Source: Alphaproteobacteria bacterium
GTDB taxonomy: Bacteria; Pseudomonadota; Alphaproteobacteria; UBA8366
Direction of reading: 5' to 3'
NCBI GenBank assembly: GCA_028281325.1
Contig: JANQKC010000026.1
Coordinates: 151,561-215,560, forward strand
DNA length: 64,000 nucleotides
Both the position numbers and the translations under genes were made by a program. Shown here one piece after another: positions 9,079 through 17,794 of the stretch (the first letter of the stretch is position 1; each line of letters opens with the position of its first letter). Under the pieces are notes generated by a model, which was not told where the DNA came from, did no database searches, and saw only the letters and a program-made list of their open reading frames with translations.

Positions 9079-10539
9079 CTACCACCGCATGTGGACATTC
9101 TTGATGCGGGTGTAGCTGAGCATCTCGTCGAAGCATTCTTCCTGGCCGAGGCCGCTCGACTTCCAGCCGCCGTAGGGCGCGCCGAGATAGCGGCCGTTGG
9201 CGTTGATCCACATGTAGCCGGCTTCGACACGCTCTACCGTCTCCATCGCGGTGCGGTAGGATTCGGTCACCACCAGCGCGGTCAGGCCGTATTCCAGGCC
9301 GTTCACCTCGGAGAGCATGGTCTCGTAGTCGTTCCAGGTGATGATCGACATGACCGGGCCGAAGATTTCCTCGCGCGCGATCCGCATGTCCGACGTGACG
9401 CCGTCAAAGACGGTCGGCTGCACGAAGAAGCCGTTGGCCAGTTCGGCCGAACCGGGTGCGCCGCCACCGGTCAGCAGCTTGGCGCCTTCGGATTGCCCGG
9501 CGTCGATCAGACCCATGACCCGCTTATGCTGCTTGTCCGACACGATCGGGCCAAGTTCCTTGTCATCCTGCCACGGCAGGCCGACCGGCAAAGCATCGGC
9601 CAGTTTGACCAGTTCCTCGGCGACCGCGTCGTGCAGGCTTTCGTGGACGAAGACGCGCGACGTGGAACTGCAGGACTGGCCCTGACGGTTCAGGTTCATG
9701 CCCTTCACCGCCAGCGACGCCGCCTTTTTCGGGTCGGCGTCCGGGAAGATGATGATCGGGTTCTTGCCGCCGAGTTCCAGGCTGACATGTTTCAGATCGT
9801 CGGCCGCGGCCTTGGCGATCGCCTTGCCCGTCGCGACCGACCCCACGACGCCGACGCGCCGTACGTCCGGATGCGTGACCATCGCGTTGCCCGTGACCGC
9901 GTCGCCGGTCACCACGTTGACCACGCCCGGCGGCAGCACCTCGTCGCAAATCTCCGCGAAACGCAAGCTCGACAACGGGGCCTGTTCCGACGCCTTGACC
10001 ACCACCGTGTTGCCGGTCGCGAGCGGCGCGGCCGATTTCTCGGCGCAGAAGCGGAACGGATGGTTGAACGGGTTGATCTTCGCGACCACGCCATAGGGTT
10101 GGCGGCGCGTAAAGTTCAGATGCCCCGGCTCCTGCGAGAAGGTCTCGCCCTTCACCTCGCGAACCAGTCCCGCGAAATAGCGCAGCGTATCGGTCGTCCA
10201 ATCCACGTCGCCGACCATCCCGGCGAGCTTGTTGCCGGAATCGACGCAATCCATCATGCCCAGTTGATCGCGGTTGGCGTCCAACCGGTCGGCCAGCTTC
10301 TCCAGCAGGGAGGCCCGCTCGACGATCGGGGTGCGGCTCCAATCCTTGAAGGCGGATTTGGCCGCCGCGACCGCGCGGTCGACATCGCTTTCATCGGCCA
10401 TCGGCACCTCGCCGAGGTCTTCGCCGGTCGACGGGTTGATCGTGCCGAAAGACTTTCCGGAGGCACTCTCCTGCCATTCGCCGCCGATGTAGAGACCCTT
10501 CGGTGAGAACTTGAGATCGGGACTCGCTTGCTGTGTCAT
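9079..10539 (-). CDS. phnY: Phosphonoacetaldehyde dehydrogenase (ALDH superfamily)
   Basis: A 486-residue NAD(P)-dependent aldehyde dehydrogenase, close to the usual length of PhnY. Motifs in order: IGGEWQESASGK at the N-terminus, Rossmann GSVATGKAI, LELGGKNPIIIFPDAD with the general-base Glu, and GQSCSSTSR with catalytic Cys290. The ATG at 10539 is preceded by AAGGGGAGGGGG; the frame is open further upstream but overlaps the alcohol dehydrogenase gene. The call as PhnY rests on context: phnA and a PhnCDE importer lie in the same run. PhnY oxidises phosphonoacetaldehyde to phosphonoacetate, the substrate of PhnA. On sequence alone it could be another betaine-aldehyde-type ALDH. Confidence 0.8.
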   Translation of the reverse strand: MTQQASPDLKFSPKGLYIGGEWQESASGKSFGTINPSTGEDLGEVPMADESDVDRAVAAAKSAFKDWSRTPIVERASLLEKLADRLDANRDQLGMMDCVDSGNKLAGMVGDVDWTTDTLRYFAGLVREVKGETFSQEPGHLNFTRRQPYGVVAKINPFNHPFRFCAEKSAAPLATGNTVVVKASEQAPLSSLRFAEICDEVLPPGVVNVVTGDAVTGNAMVTHPDVRRVGVVGSVATGKAIAKAAADDLKHVSLELGGKNPIIIFPDADPKKAASLAVKGMNLNRQGQSCSSTSRVFVHESLHDAVAEELVKLADALPVGLPWQDDKELGPIVSDKQHKRVMGLIDAGQSEGAKLLTGGGAPGSAELANGFFVQPTVFDGVTSDMRIAREEIFGPVMSIITWNDYETMLSEVNGLEYGLTALVVTESYRTAMETVERVEAGYMWINANGRYLGAPYGGWKSSGLGQEECFDEMLSYTRIKNVHMRW

Positions 10540-10553
10540 GTTACCCCCTCCCC

Positions 10554-11648
10554 TTAAGGCACGATGGCCGCCCGCAGCACCGACCGGTCGCCGGCGCAGG
10601 CGAACGCCTCGTTCAATTGATCCAGTGAAAATTTGGAATCGACCATGTCCGCGAACGGGAACCGGTCGCGGTTGGCCATCACGAAATCCAACGCCTGAAT
10701 GAGATGGCGCGGATGATAGTTGTGGACGCCCTTGATGCTGATCCAGCCGCGCAGAATGGCGTTGCCGTCCAACGTGAAATTCGACTCCGGATTGACCAGA
10801 CCGCCGATCACGTAGCGACCGCCGATGCGCAGCATGCGGATGCCGACCGGCACCGCCTCCGGATAGCCGCAGACCTCGATGCAGACATCGGCCCCGTCCG
10901 GCGGACAATCGGCGCGCACGGCGGCGACCAGATCGTCCTCGGCCATCGCCGAAATGTCGTAGGTGATATCCGCCCCGAACTTTTTCGCCAACGCCAACCG
11001 GTCCGCCACGGCGTCCAAACCGATCACGCGGCGCGCGCCCCGCGCCTTGGCGATGGCGCAACCGTACAGCCCGAGCAGCCCCAGCCCCTGCACGACGACG
11101 GTGCCGCCGACATCGATCTCCGCCGCCTCGGTCACCGAGATCATGGTCGCGACGCCGCAGTTCAGCGGCGTCGCTTCCTCGTCGGAAATCTCATCGGGCA
11201 GCTTGAGGATCCCCGTCCCCGGCAGGATGTAGCAATAGTCCGCGAAGCCGCCGAGGAAGTGCGGATCGTCCTCGACCAGGTCATGGCCGTATTTGCGCAG
11301 ACCCGGCGCCTTCTGCGGCATGTCGTGGACGTCGCGGTAATAGGAGTCGCCTTGGCGAAAAAACTCGGTCCAGGTCACCCGGTCGCCCACGGCCAGCGGG
11401 TCGCCCCGCATATCATGGGTAATCGTCTCGCCCAACTGTTCGATTACGCCGATGATCTCATGCCCCAGGATTCCGGGGCACGGGTTCGGCCGGTGCCCGA
11501 GATAAGAGTGGATGTCGGACCGGCAGATCGTGGACATCGTGATCCGCGCAAGCCCCTCATCGGGTTTCACGTCCCGGACCGGGTATTCCCGGACCACGAA
11601 GGGTGTGTTGGGGGCGTCATAAACGACCGCCCGTCCTGTCTTCGCCAT
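10554..11648 (-). CDS. Zinc-type alcohol dehydrogenase of phosphonate clusters (HpnZ-like), structural-zinc Cys absent
   Basis: A 364-residue medium-chain dehydrogenase. Catalytic-zinc ligands are visible: Cys42, His63-Glu64 (ILGHE) and a Cys in PLNCGVA. The nucleotide site is VVQGLGLLGLYG. The lobe that normally carries the four structural-zinc Cys (residues about 93-122, ending PQKAPGLRKYGH) contains no Cys, while the neighbouring QK..LRKYGH pattern is kept. It matches the family noted repeatedly beside phosphonate genes (TIGR03366, from memory). With phnY, phnA and the importer, a role in oxidising 2-hydroxyethylphosphonate or a related alcohol to phosphonoacetaldehyde is plausible but inferred. 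Start ATG follows GGAGGAGCC. Confidence 0.75.
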   Translation of the reverse strand: MAKTGRAVVYDAPNTPFVVREYPVRDVKPDEGLARITMSTICRSDIHSYLGHRPNPCPGILGHEIIGVIEQLGETITHDMRGDPLAVGDRVTWTEFFRQGDSYYRDVHDMPQKAPGLRKYGHDLVEDDPHFLGGFADYCYILPGTGILKLPDEISDEEATPLNCGVATMISVTEAAEIDVGGTVVVQGLGLLGLYGCAIAKARGARRVIGLDAVADRLALAKKFGADITYDISAMAEDDLVAAVRADCPPDGADVCIEVCGYPEAVPVGIRMLRIGGRYVIGGLVNPESNFTLDGNAILRGWISIKGVHNYHPRHLIQALDFVMANRDRFPFADMVDSKFSLDQLNEAFACAGDRSVLRAAIVP

Positions 11649-11667
11649 CAGCGGCTCCTCCGTTTCC

Positions 11668-12921
11668 TCAATTCACACCGTTGAGCACAAAGTCGAACAG
11701 CTCATGGCTGCGCAGCCCGCCGGCCGCCCCCCGCGACGCGTAGGCCTCGTTCAGCGGATCGCTGATAACGAAGGGCACGTTCGCTTCGTGCAGGCTGCCG
11801 TGCGTGCGCAACCGCGTGCCCTTGAGCGCAGACAGATCGTGATCGACCTGGCGGCCGCCGATGACGGTCTTCTTGTCGCCCATCACGGCGACATCGCCCT
11901 CGCGGTCCCGCGGCTGTTCCAGTTCCTTGACCACCGCATCGGCGGACCAGACATTTTCGATCCCCGGCGTACCGTCGATGGCGCCGATCACGCGGTCCGC
12001 ATCCGTGCCGTTGTGGCAATACACCCGGACGAACCCGCCCAGCGCGCCGTGATGGCCGACGAAGGCGTCGGTGATCGGGCAGATAACGGTGCAGGCGCCG
12101 TCGCCCAAGGCATCGTCCAAGATATCCTGCAACCAGATGACGTTCGGCTCGCCGTTGTCGTCGGCCTTGTCGCCCATGCCATGGTCGGCGGTCAGGGCCA
12201 CGACCGCGCCCAACTCCTTGAGCCGCCCGAACCGCGCGTCGAGGTCGCGGTAGAACTGGTCCGCCTCCGGCGCGCCCGGTGCGTGCGCATGCTGGATGAA
12301 GTCGGTCAGCGACAGGTAGAGGATATCCGGCCGCCGTTCCTCCAGCAGCTTGATGCCCGCGTCGAGAACGAACAGCGACAGTTCGGCCGAGTACATGTCC
12401 GGATGCGGCTGCCCGACATAATCGAGGACATTCTCGATGCCGTTCTCGGCCATCGTGCATTGGTCGGCGAACTGCGTCGAGAAACTGACCGATCCGTTGG
12501 ACAGGTCCATGTCCTTCTGCAGTTGCTGGCGCAGCTTGTCCTTCGCCGTCACCGAGGCGACCTTCAACCCGTGCCGCGAGAATTCGGACATTACCGACCG
12601 GGCGCGCAACAGTTCCGATCCGGTCATCACGACCGGCTCGTTGGTCGCGCGGTCGAGATAGAAGTTGCCCGAGATACCGTGCACTTCGGGCTCGGTCCCG
12701 GTCACGATCGACATGTTGTTCGGGCAGGTGAAGCTGGGCATGCTGCCCCGCGCCACGGCGTAGAACCCGTCCTTCGTGAAGCGTTCGATGTTCGGGATGA
12801 TCCCGGACTTCAAGCCGTGATCGAAGTATTCCGGATCGCCGCCGTCGATACAAACGACCGCGACCGGCCGGGCCGGCTTGGCATAAGTGACGCCATTCAA
12901 CTCGATGCTGTCACTACTCAT
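11668..12921 (-). CDS. phnA: Phosphonoacetate hydrolase
   Basis: A 417-residue alkaline-phosphatase-superfamily enzyme. The N-terminal metal motif VVCIDGGDPEYFD (Asp26), the nucleophile region PSFTCPNNMS (Thr65), the TADHGMGDK motif near residue 249 and a late RTHGSLHEANVPF His complete the two-zinc site expected of PhnA. PhnA cleaves the C-P bond of phosphonoacetate to acetate and phosphate. The set (phnY, phnA, PhnCDE, LysR) supports the call strongly. Start ATG at 12921 follows AGGAGACTTTTTAT. It is the only C-P cleaving enzyme visible here; there is no phnX, phnZ or C-P lyase in the window. Confidence 0.92.
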   Translation of the reverse strand: MSSDSIELNGVTYAKPARPVAVVCIDGGDPEYFDHGLKSGIIPNIERFTKDGFYAVARGSMPSFTCPNNMSIVTGTEPEVHGISGNFYLDRATNEPVVMTGSELLRARSVMSEFSRHGLKVASVTAKDKLRQQLQKDMDLSNGSVSFSTQFADQCTMAENGIENVLDYVGQPHPDMYSAELSLFVLDAGIKLLEERRPDILYLSLTDFIQHAHAPGAPEADQFYRDLDARFGRLKELGAVVALTADHGMGDKADDNGEPNVIWLQDILDDALGDGACTVICPITDAFVGHHGALGGFVRVYCHNGTDADRVIGAIDGTPGIENVWSADAVVKELEQPRDREGDVAVMGDKKTVIGGRQVDHDLSALKGTRLRTHGSLHEANVPFVISDPLNEAYASRGAAGGLRSHELFDFVLNGVN

Positions 12922-12979
12922 ATAAAAAGTCTCCTATTTTCAATCGTTAGGCGCCTTTCAAGGCTTTCATAGGCGCCGC

Positions 12980-13825
12980 TCATTTCATCTTCATGACAAC
13001 GTTCCGCGCCCAAGCCGAAATCAACTCCGAAATCAGCACCAATACAATGATCGAAAGGATGATCGCCGCCACGCGCTCGGTCTCGATCTGCATGACGTTT
13101 CGTTTCAGGTACCAGCCCATGCCGCCGGCGCCGAAGAACCCCACCACGGTGGCCGCGCGGAACGCGACATCCCATGTGTAGATGCCGATCCCGGTGAAGG
13201 CGACGCGCACCTGCGGAAAGACGCCGAACACCATGACCTGGAACAGGTTCGCGCCGGTCGCCCACATCGCCTCCACCGGCCCCATGTCGATCGCCTCGAT
13301 TTCCTCGGCGAACAGCTTGGCGGCGAAGCCGGCGCTGAACAATGTCAGCGCCAGCACGCCCGGCAGCATGCCGAAGCCGAGGATCGAGACGAACAGGATC
13401 GTCCAGATCGTTTCGTGCACCGCGCGGCACGACATGCTGAGGAAGCGTGCGCCCGGATACACGAACAGCCGGCTCGGCGTCATGTTGTAGGCGGCGAACC
13501 AGGCCAGCGGGACCGTGATCAGCAGGCCGAACAATGCGCCGAGATAGGCCATTTGAATCGTTTCGACGACGGACCCGATATAGTCCACGTCCATGATGTA
13601 GTCGATGTCCACGGGGTAATAGCGGTTGGCGAGGATTTCCCCCATCCGGCCGAACATACCGAGCACCCGGTCGAGCGGAATCTCCAGATATTCGATGCTG
13701 TAGACGATCACCGTGAACGCGATCAACCAAGACCCGTAGGAGACCAATGAGTGCGGATAGCGGAAGCGACGCCATTCCCGTGGCGCTTCGGCGGCGGTCG
13801 CTATGCTCATGTCCCGTGGCGTCAT
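12980..13825 (-). CDS. phnE: Phosphonate ABC transporter permease (PhnE family), second subunit
   Basis: A 281-residue permease with six hydrophobic segments. The EAA-type cytoplasmic loop is EEIEAIDMGPVEAMWATGANL, a pattern specific to PhnE proteins. It is the downstream of two adjacent phnE genes (often called phnE2) and probably forms a heterodimer with the other. The start at 13825 follows GAGGGGCGGGCG and lies 10 bases after the upstream phnE stop; a second ATG five codons in is possible. Confidence 0.9.
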   Translation of the reverse strand: MTPRDMSIATAAEAPREWRRFRYPHSLVSYGSWLIAFTVIVYSIEYLEIPLDRVLGMFGRMGEILANRYYPVDIDYIMDVDYIGSVVETIQMAYLGALFGLLITVPLAWFAAYNMTPSRLFVYPGARFLSMSCRAVHETIWTILFVSILGFGMLPGVLALTLFSAGFAAKLFAEEIEAIDMGPVEAMWATGANLFQVMVFGVFPQVRVAFTGIGIYTWDVAFRAATVVGFFGAGGMGWYLKRNVMQIETERVAAIILSIIVLVLISELISAWARNVVMKMK

Positions 13826-13835
13826 CGCCCGCCCC

Positions 13836-14672
13836 TCAGATCATGCGCCGGCGAATCGCATGCGAAATCGCCTCGCCCAGCAGGATGATGATCAGGATCG
13901 CGAGGATCACCGTGGTGACCCCGTGATAGTTGAAGGTGTTCATCTGACGGAAGAACACCAGACCCAGCCCCCCGGCCCCGACCAGACCCAGGATCGCCGA
14001 CCGCCGGATATTGATCTCCCATTCGAAGATCACGACGCCGATGATCTGCGGCAGCACCTGCGGCAGGACGGCATAGAAAAAGACCTGAAACGGACCGCCG
14101 CCGACCGCGCGGATCGCCTCGACCGGGCCGTGATCGATATCCTCGATCGCCTCCGCCGACATCTTCGCGATGAACCCGACCGAGCGCACGGCGATGGCGA
14201 AGACGCCCGGCATCGCCCCCAACCCCATGACCGCGACGAAGAACAAGGCCCAGACGATCTCATGGACCGACCGGCTCAGGGTCATCATCAAACGCGCCAG
14301 CGGATAGGTGATCGGCTTGAACGGCGTGATGTTCATCGCCCCGAACCACGCGGCCGGAATGCAGATGATCACGCCCAGGAAGGTGCCGAGACAAGCGATC
14401 AGCAGGGTTTCGATCGCCGGCCCGAGCAAGGTCGGGAACAAGTCGACGTCGATCCCGATGAACCGGTTGGTCGCCTCCAACACGTTGCCGACGCTGCCGA
14501 TCCGTTCCCAGTCGGTGTCCTTGACCACGGTGACGTCGACGCTCCACACCACCAGTGCCAGCAACACCGTGGTGACGATCGCGGAAACGAGCCGCTTACG
14601 CCGCCGCGTGACGAGAACTGTCTCGGTCGATAAGCCGAAAGACGCGGTATCGCTGGATGCGGTCACCGGCAT
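13836..14672 (-). CDS. phnE: Phosphonate ABC transporter permease (PhnE family), first subunit
   Basis: A 278-residue permease. After a charged N-terminus (TRRRKR) there is a first helix, a periplasmic segment and a five-helix core. The EAA loop reads EAIEDIDHGPVEAIRAVGG, as in PhnE. The ATG at 14672 is 5 bases after the phnC stop, indicating cotranscription and coupling. Together with the second phnE it forms the membrane channel for phosphonate import; two phnE genes per locus is common in this family. Confidence 0.92.
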   Translation of the reverse strand: MPVTASSDTASFGLSTETVLVTRRRKRLVSAIVTTVLLALVVWSVDVTVVKDTDWERIGSVGNVLEATNRFIGIDVDLFPTLLGPAIETLLIACLGTFLGVIICIPAAWFGAMNITPFKPITYPLARLMMTLSRSVHEIVWALFFVAVMGLGAMPGVFAIAVRSVGFIAKMSAEAIEDIDHGPVEAIRAVGGGPFQVFFYAVLPQVLPQIIGVVIFEWEINIRRSAILGLVGAGGLGLVFFRQMNTFNYHGVTTVILAILIIILLGEAISHAIRRRMI

Positions 14673-14677
14673 TCCCT

Positions 14678-15430
14678 CTAAAGGACTTCCATGGCGTAGA
14701 TCTCGTCGAGCGTCGCTTCGTTCATCTGTTCGGTCGGGCCGGAGAACATGGTGACGCCGTCCTGAAGGCCGATGATCTTGTTGCAGAACTCCATGGCCAG
14801 CTTGACGTCGTGGATGTTGCAGAGGCAGGGAACGTTCAATTCCTGCGCCATCGTTTTGACGAGCCCCATGATCTCGCGCGAAATCTTCGGGTCCAGCGCC
14901 GAGGTCGGCTCGTCGAGCAGCATCAGTTTCGGATTCTGCATCAACGCACGGGCGATGCCGACGCGCTGGCGCTGACCGCCCGACAATTCGTCCGCCCGCT
15001 TGTCCACATGATCGGACAGGCCGACCCGGTCGAGCAGCCGGAGCGCATGGTCGATATCGTCGCGCGGGAAGGCGCGGAACAATGTCCGCAGGTTGCCGGT
15101 GTAGCCGAGCCGTCCGGACAGCACGTTGTCCATCACGCTCATCCGGTTGATCAGGTTGAATTCCTGGAAGATCATGCCGATGTCGCGCCGCGCCCGGCGC
15201 AAGTCCTTGCCCGAGAGGGCCGTCATCTCCTGGCCGTCGAAAACGATACGGCCCGATGTCGGCGTCACCAAGCGGTTGATGCAGCGGATTAACGTCGACT
15301 TGCCGGCGCCGCTGGGCCCGATGATCGCGAAGAAATCGTCGCCTTCGACATCGAACGAAATTCCCTTGAGAATGTCGGGACCCTTCGCGCTGTACCGCGC
15401 GTACAAGTCTGACACTTGCAATACTGCCAT
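14678..15430 (-). CDS. phnC: Phosphonate ABC transporter ATP-binding protein
   Basis: A 250-residue ATPase. Walker A GPSGAGKST, Q-loop FQEFNLINR, signature LSGGQRQRVGIARAL, Walker B LMLLDEPTSALDP and the switch His in NIHDVKLA are all intact. The INR(L)V and FNLINRM segments are typical of PhnC. The frame is open 25 codons further upstream, but the ATG at 15430 begins the conserved sequence (VLQVSDLYARY) and has a purine-rich AGGAAT upstream. It energises the PhnE pair. Confidence 0.92.
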   Translation of the reverse strand: MAVLQVSDLYARYSAKGPDILKGISFDVEGDDFFAIIGPSGAGKSTLIRCINRLVTPTSGRIVFDGQEMTALSGKDLRRARRDIGMIFQEFNLINRMSVMDNVLSGRLGYTGNLRTLFRAFPRDDIDHALRLLDRVGLSDHVDKRADELSGGQRQRVGIARALMQNPKLMLLDEPTSALDPKISREIMGLVKTMAQELNVPCLCNIHDVKLAMEFCNKIIGLQDGVTMFSGPTEQMNEATLDEIYAMEVL

Positions 15431-15541
15431 ATCCGATATTCCTGCCTCGTCGCCGCACGCCGCACCGATGGCCGTAGCGGCGGAGAAAACGGCCGACTCC
15501 GCCATTGGCGTGATCGCGGAAGCCGGCCGAAAAGGCCCTAC

Positions 15542-16486
15542 CTAGCCTTTTTTCTTTTTCCGCGCGTCCTTGGCTTTCTTCAAGTCACGGATGATGTCGT
15601 AATCCGACGAGGACATGGGAACGAACTTGTCGGATTTGACGTTATCCAGGAACTTCTTCGCATCGCCCTTCTTGGTCAGACCGAGGAAGGTCTCGCGGAT
15701 ATTCTTCTTGATGTCGTCGCACAACGTGTTGCGGTAGACGAACGGATCCTGCGGGATCGGCGCCGACTGCCAGAGGATCTTCACGTCGGACAACTTCATC
15801 TCGCCCTTGTTCACCGCGTTGTCGAACCGATGCGTCGCGACGAAGGCGGCGTCGACCTTCCCTTTGTAGACGGCGACGGAGGACAGCTCGTGGCTGCCGG
15901 TATAGGCGACCTTGCCGAAATACTTGTCGATATCCATGCCGACGACCTTCGAGAACACGATGCGCGGCATCAGGTTGCCCGACGTGCTGCCCGGATCGGT
16001 CAAGCCGATCGTCGCGCCCTTCAGGGATTTGATGTCGGTGAACTTCGTGCCGATTTTCGAGATCAGCGCGGCGCGGTACCCGGGCCCTTCTTCCTGCAGA
16101 TGACCCTTGCGCTTCGCATAGGTGGCGAACACCTCGACGCTCGGGTCTTTCGAGTTGGCGATGACATAGGTGTATGGACCCAGCACGGCGACATCGACGA
16201 ACTTGCTCAGCAATCCTTCCACCACCGAGGCGTAGGAAGTCGGCATGAAGAACTCGATCTTCTTGCCCGTCAGTTTCGCCATGCGGTCGGTGACCGGCTT
16301 GTAGAGTTGCAGTTCGGCGATGGTTTCTTCTGTCGGCACCATCGCGAAGGTGAGCGCCTTGGGATTCTCGCATTGCGCCATCGCGGTGCCGGCGCCAGCC
16401 AGCAACACGGTGGCCACGGCCAAACCGCCGGCGACCCTTCTGCCGAATTGCGACCGGGATAGTCTCTTGTTCTGCATGATCTTCAT
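15542..16486 (-). CDS. phnD: Phosphonate ABC transporter periplasmic binding protein
   Basis: A 314-residue binding protein starting at the ATG at 16486 after GGGAGAG. Residues 1-36 form a signal peptide (basic start, hydrophobic GGLAVATVLLAGAGTAMA, cleavage before QCENP). FAMVPTEETIAELQLYKPV and VAVLGPYTYVIAN are PhnD-type segments; GLTDPGSTSGNLMPR contributes ligand contacts. The C-terminus is a run of Lys. It is the first gene of the locus, facing the LysR gene. The substrate is a phosphonate, which one is not readable from sequence. Confidence 0.92.
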   Translation of the reverse strand: MKIMQNKRLSRSQFGRRVAGGLAVATVLLAGAGTAMAQCENPKALTFAMVPTEETIAELQLYKPVTDRMAKLTGKKIEFFMPTSYASVVEGLLSKFVDVAVLGPYTYVIANSKDPSVEVFATYAKRKGHLQEEGPGYRAALISKIGTKFTDIKSLKGATIGLTDPGSTSGNLMPRIVFSKVVGMDIDKYFGKVAYTGSHELSSVAVYKGKVDAAFVATHRFDNAVNKGEMKLSDVKILWQSAPIPQDPFVYRNTLCDDIKKNIRETFLGLTKKGDAKKFLDNVKSDKFVPMSSSDYDIIRDLKKAKDARKKKKG

Positions 16487-16910
16487 TGGGTCTCTCCCTA
16501 ATCTTGTTTCGAGCGGCCCACCCACGGTCATTCAATCGTTGGGCGGCGGCTCAATAACCCTTTTTGTATGGGCGCTGCTTTTTGTTTATGCGCCCCGGGG
16601 TTCACATACAGGTCGTGCGCTTCAGGCCCGGCGGGGCCCTCCTCGACCGATGGAATGTGCATGTATCGGGGCCGACCGGCCGGAAGGATGCCGTGACGAA
16701 CTGTCGGCGCGGCGCTCGGGATCGCCGCACCCGTCGCCCTCTCGCGACGGCGGCCTTGCGGTTCCGAGAGAGACGCCTGCGTCCGGCATTGTCACCCCTT
16801 CACAGCCTGATTTGCCGATTGGCTGCTTACGATCCTGTAGGCGACGATGATCCTACGACGGCACCTATTGGACAAATGGAAAAAAAATATAGTATCTATT
16901 GATTAAACCA
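16487..16910. promoter_or_regulatory. Divergent control region between phnD and the LysR gene
   Basis: A 424-base gap with no credible gene. The part next to the LysR gene is strikingly AT-rich compared with everything around it. A possible promoter toward the LysR gene is TTGGAC at 16868-16873 and TAGTAT at 16890-16895 (16-base spacer). A short inverted repeat GTAGG-N10-CCTAC (16837-16856) is of the size LysR-type regulators bind. I found no PhoB box (two CTGTCAT-like repeats) on either strand, so control is more likely substrate-specific than phosphate-specific. Confidence 0.4.
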
Positions 16911-17780
16911 ATGATATTCACGCAACTCAGAACCTTCCATGCGGTGGCGGCGGAGCGGGGGTTTACCGCCGCGTCGCGCGTGTTGAATATCGGCCAACCG
17001 ACCCTGACCAGCCAGGTGCGCGCGCTGGAACAGATGTTCGATGTCGAACTCTTCCATCGCCGCGGCCGGCGGATCGAATTGACCGAAGCCGGCGCCGCCC
17101 TGTTCGAGATCACCCGGCGGATCATGGATCTGGAAGGTCAGGCGCGCGACACGCTCAGCGCCTTCGGCGGGTTCCATCGGGGCACGCTGCATGTCGGCGC
17201 GGTCGGCCCGTATCACGCGACGGAAATGCTGAGCGCCTTCAGCGAACGCTATCCCGGCGTCCATCTCGCCGTGACGGTCGGCAACTCGCAGGAAATGGTC
17301 GACCAACTGCTCGACTATTCCGCCGATGTCGCCGTCCTGGCCCATGTGGAAGACGACGACCGAATCTTCGCCATGCCCTACAGCCGGCACAAGGTCGTGG
17401 TGTTCGTGCACACGGGGCACCGCTTCGCGAAACGAAAGAAGATCCCGGTCGAGGCGTTACAGGGCGAGCGCATGGTCATGCGCGAAAGCGGTTCGGCGAC
17501 CCGCCTCGCCTTCGAAGACATGCTGCGCCGGCATAAGGTCGAGATCGATCCGGTGATGGAGATCGGCAGCCGCGAGGCGGTGTGGCTGGCGGTCGCGCGC
17601 GGGATCGGGATCGGCTTCGTGTCGGAGATCGAGTTCATCCCCCATCCCGACCTGCGCACCGTGGAAATCTCAAACGCGGAGGTCTACACGACCGCCCACG
17701 TTAACTGCCTGATGGAGCGCCGCAGCGCGCAGCTCATCGACGCCTTCTTCGACGTGGCGAAACTGACCAAGCGGTTGTAG
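16911..17780 (+). CDS. LysR-family regulator of phosphonate catabolism
   Basis: A 289-residue LysR protein. The winged helix-turn-helix covers residues 1-60 (FHAVAAERGFTAASRVLNIGQPTLTSQVRALE), followed by the linker helix and a two-lobed effector domain. It resembles the LysR type repeatedly found with aminoethylphosphonate genes (TIGR03339, from memory). ATG at 16911 is preferred over an in-frame TTG four codons upstream because it begins the conserved IFTQLRTFHAVA; the ribosome site is poor either way. Divergent position from phnD suggests it controls the phn operon and itself, probably with a phosphonate or aldehyde effector. Confidence 0.85.
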   Translation: MIFTQLRTFHAVAAERGFTAASRVLNIGQPTLTSQVRALEQMFDVELFHRRGRRIELTEAGAALFEITRRIMDLEGQARDTLSAFGGFHRGTLHVGAVGPYHATEMLSAFSERYPGVHLAVTVGNSQEMVDQLLDYSADVAVLAHVEDDDRIFAMPYSRHKVVVFVHTGHRFAKRKKIPVEALQGERMVMRESGSATRLAFEDMLRRHKVEIDPVMEIGSREAVWLAVARGIGIGFVSEIEFIPHPDLRTVEISNAEVYTTAHVNCLMERRSAQLIDAFFDVAKLTKRL

Positions 17781-17794
17781 CGTCCGGCGCCTTC

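Noticed and set aside
16320..16850. Plus-strand frame covering the phnD 5' end and the intergenic region
   Set aside because: It overlaps the phnD signal peptide on the other strand, and the remainder has no protein-like pattern.
16487..16910. PhoB box upstream of phnD
   Set aside because: I looked for two CTGTCAT-like repeats 11 bases apart on both strands and found none close to consensus.
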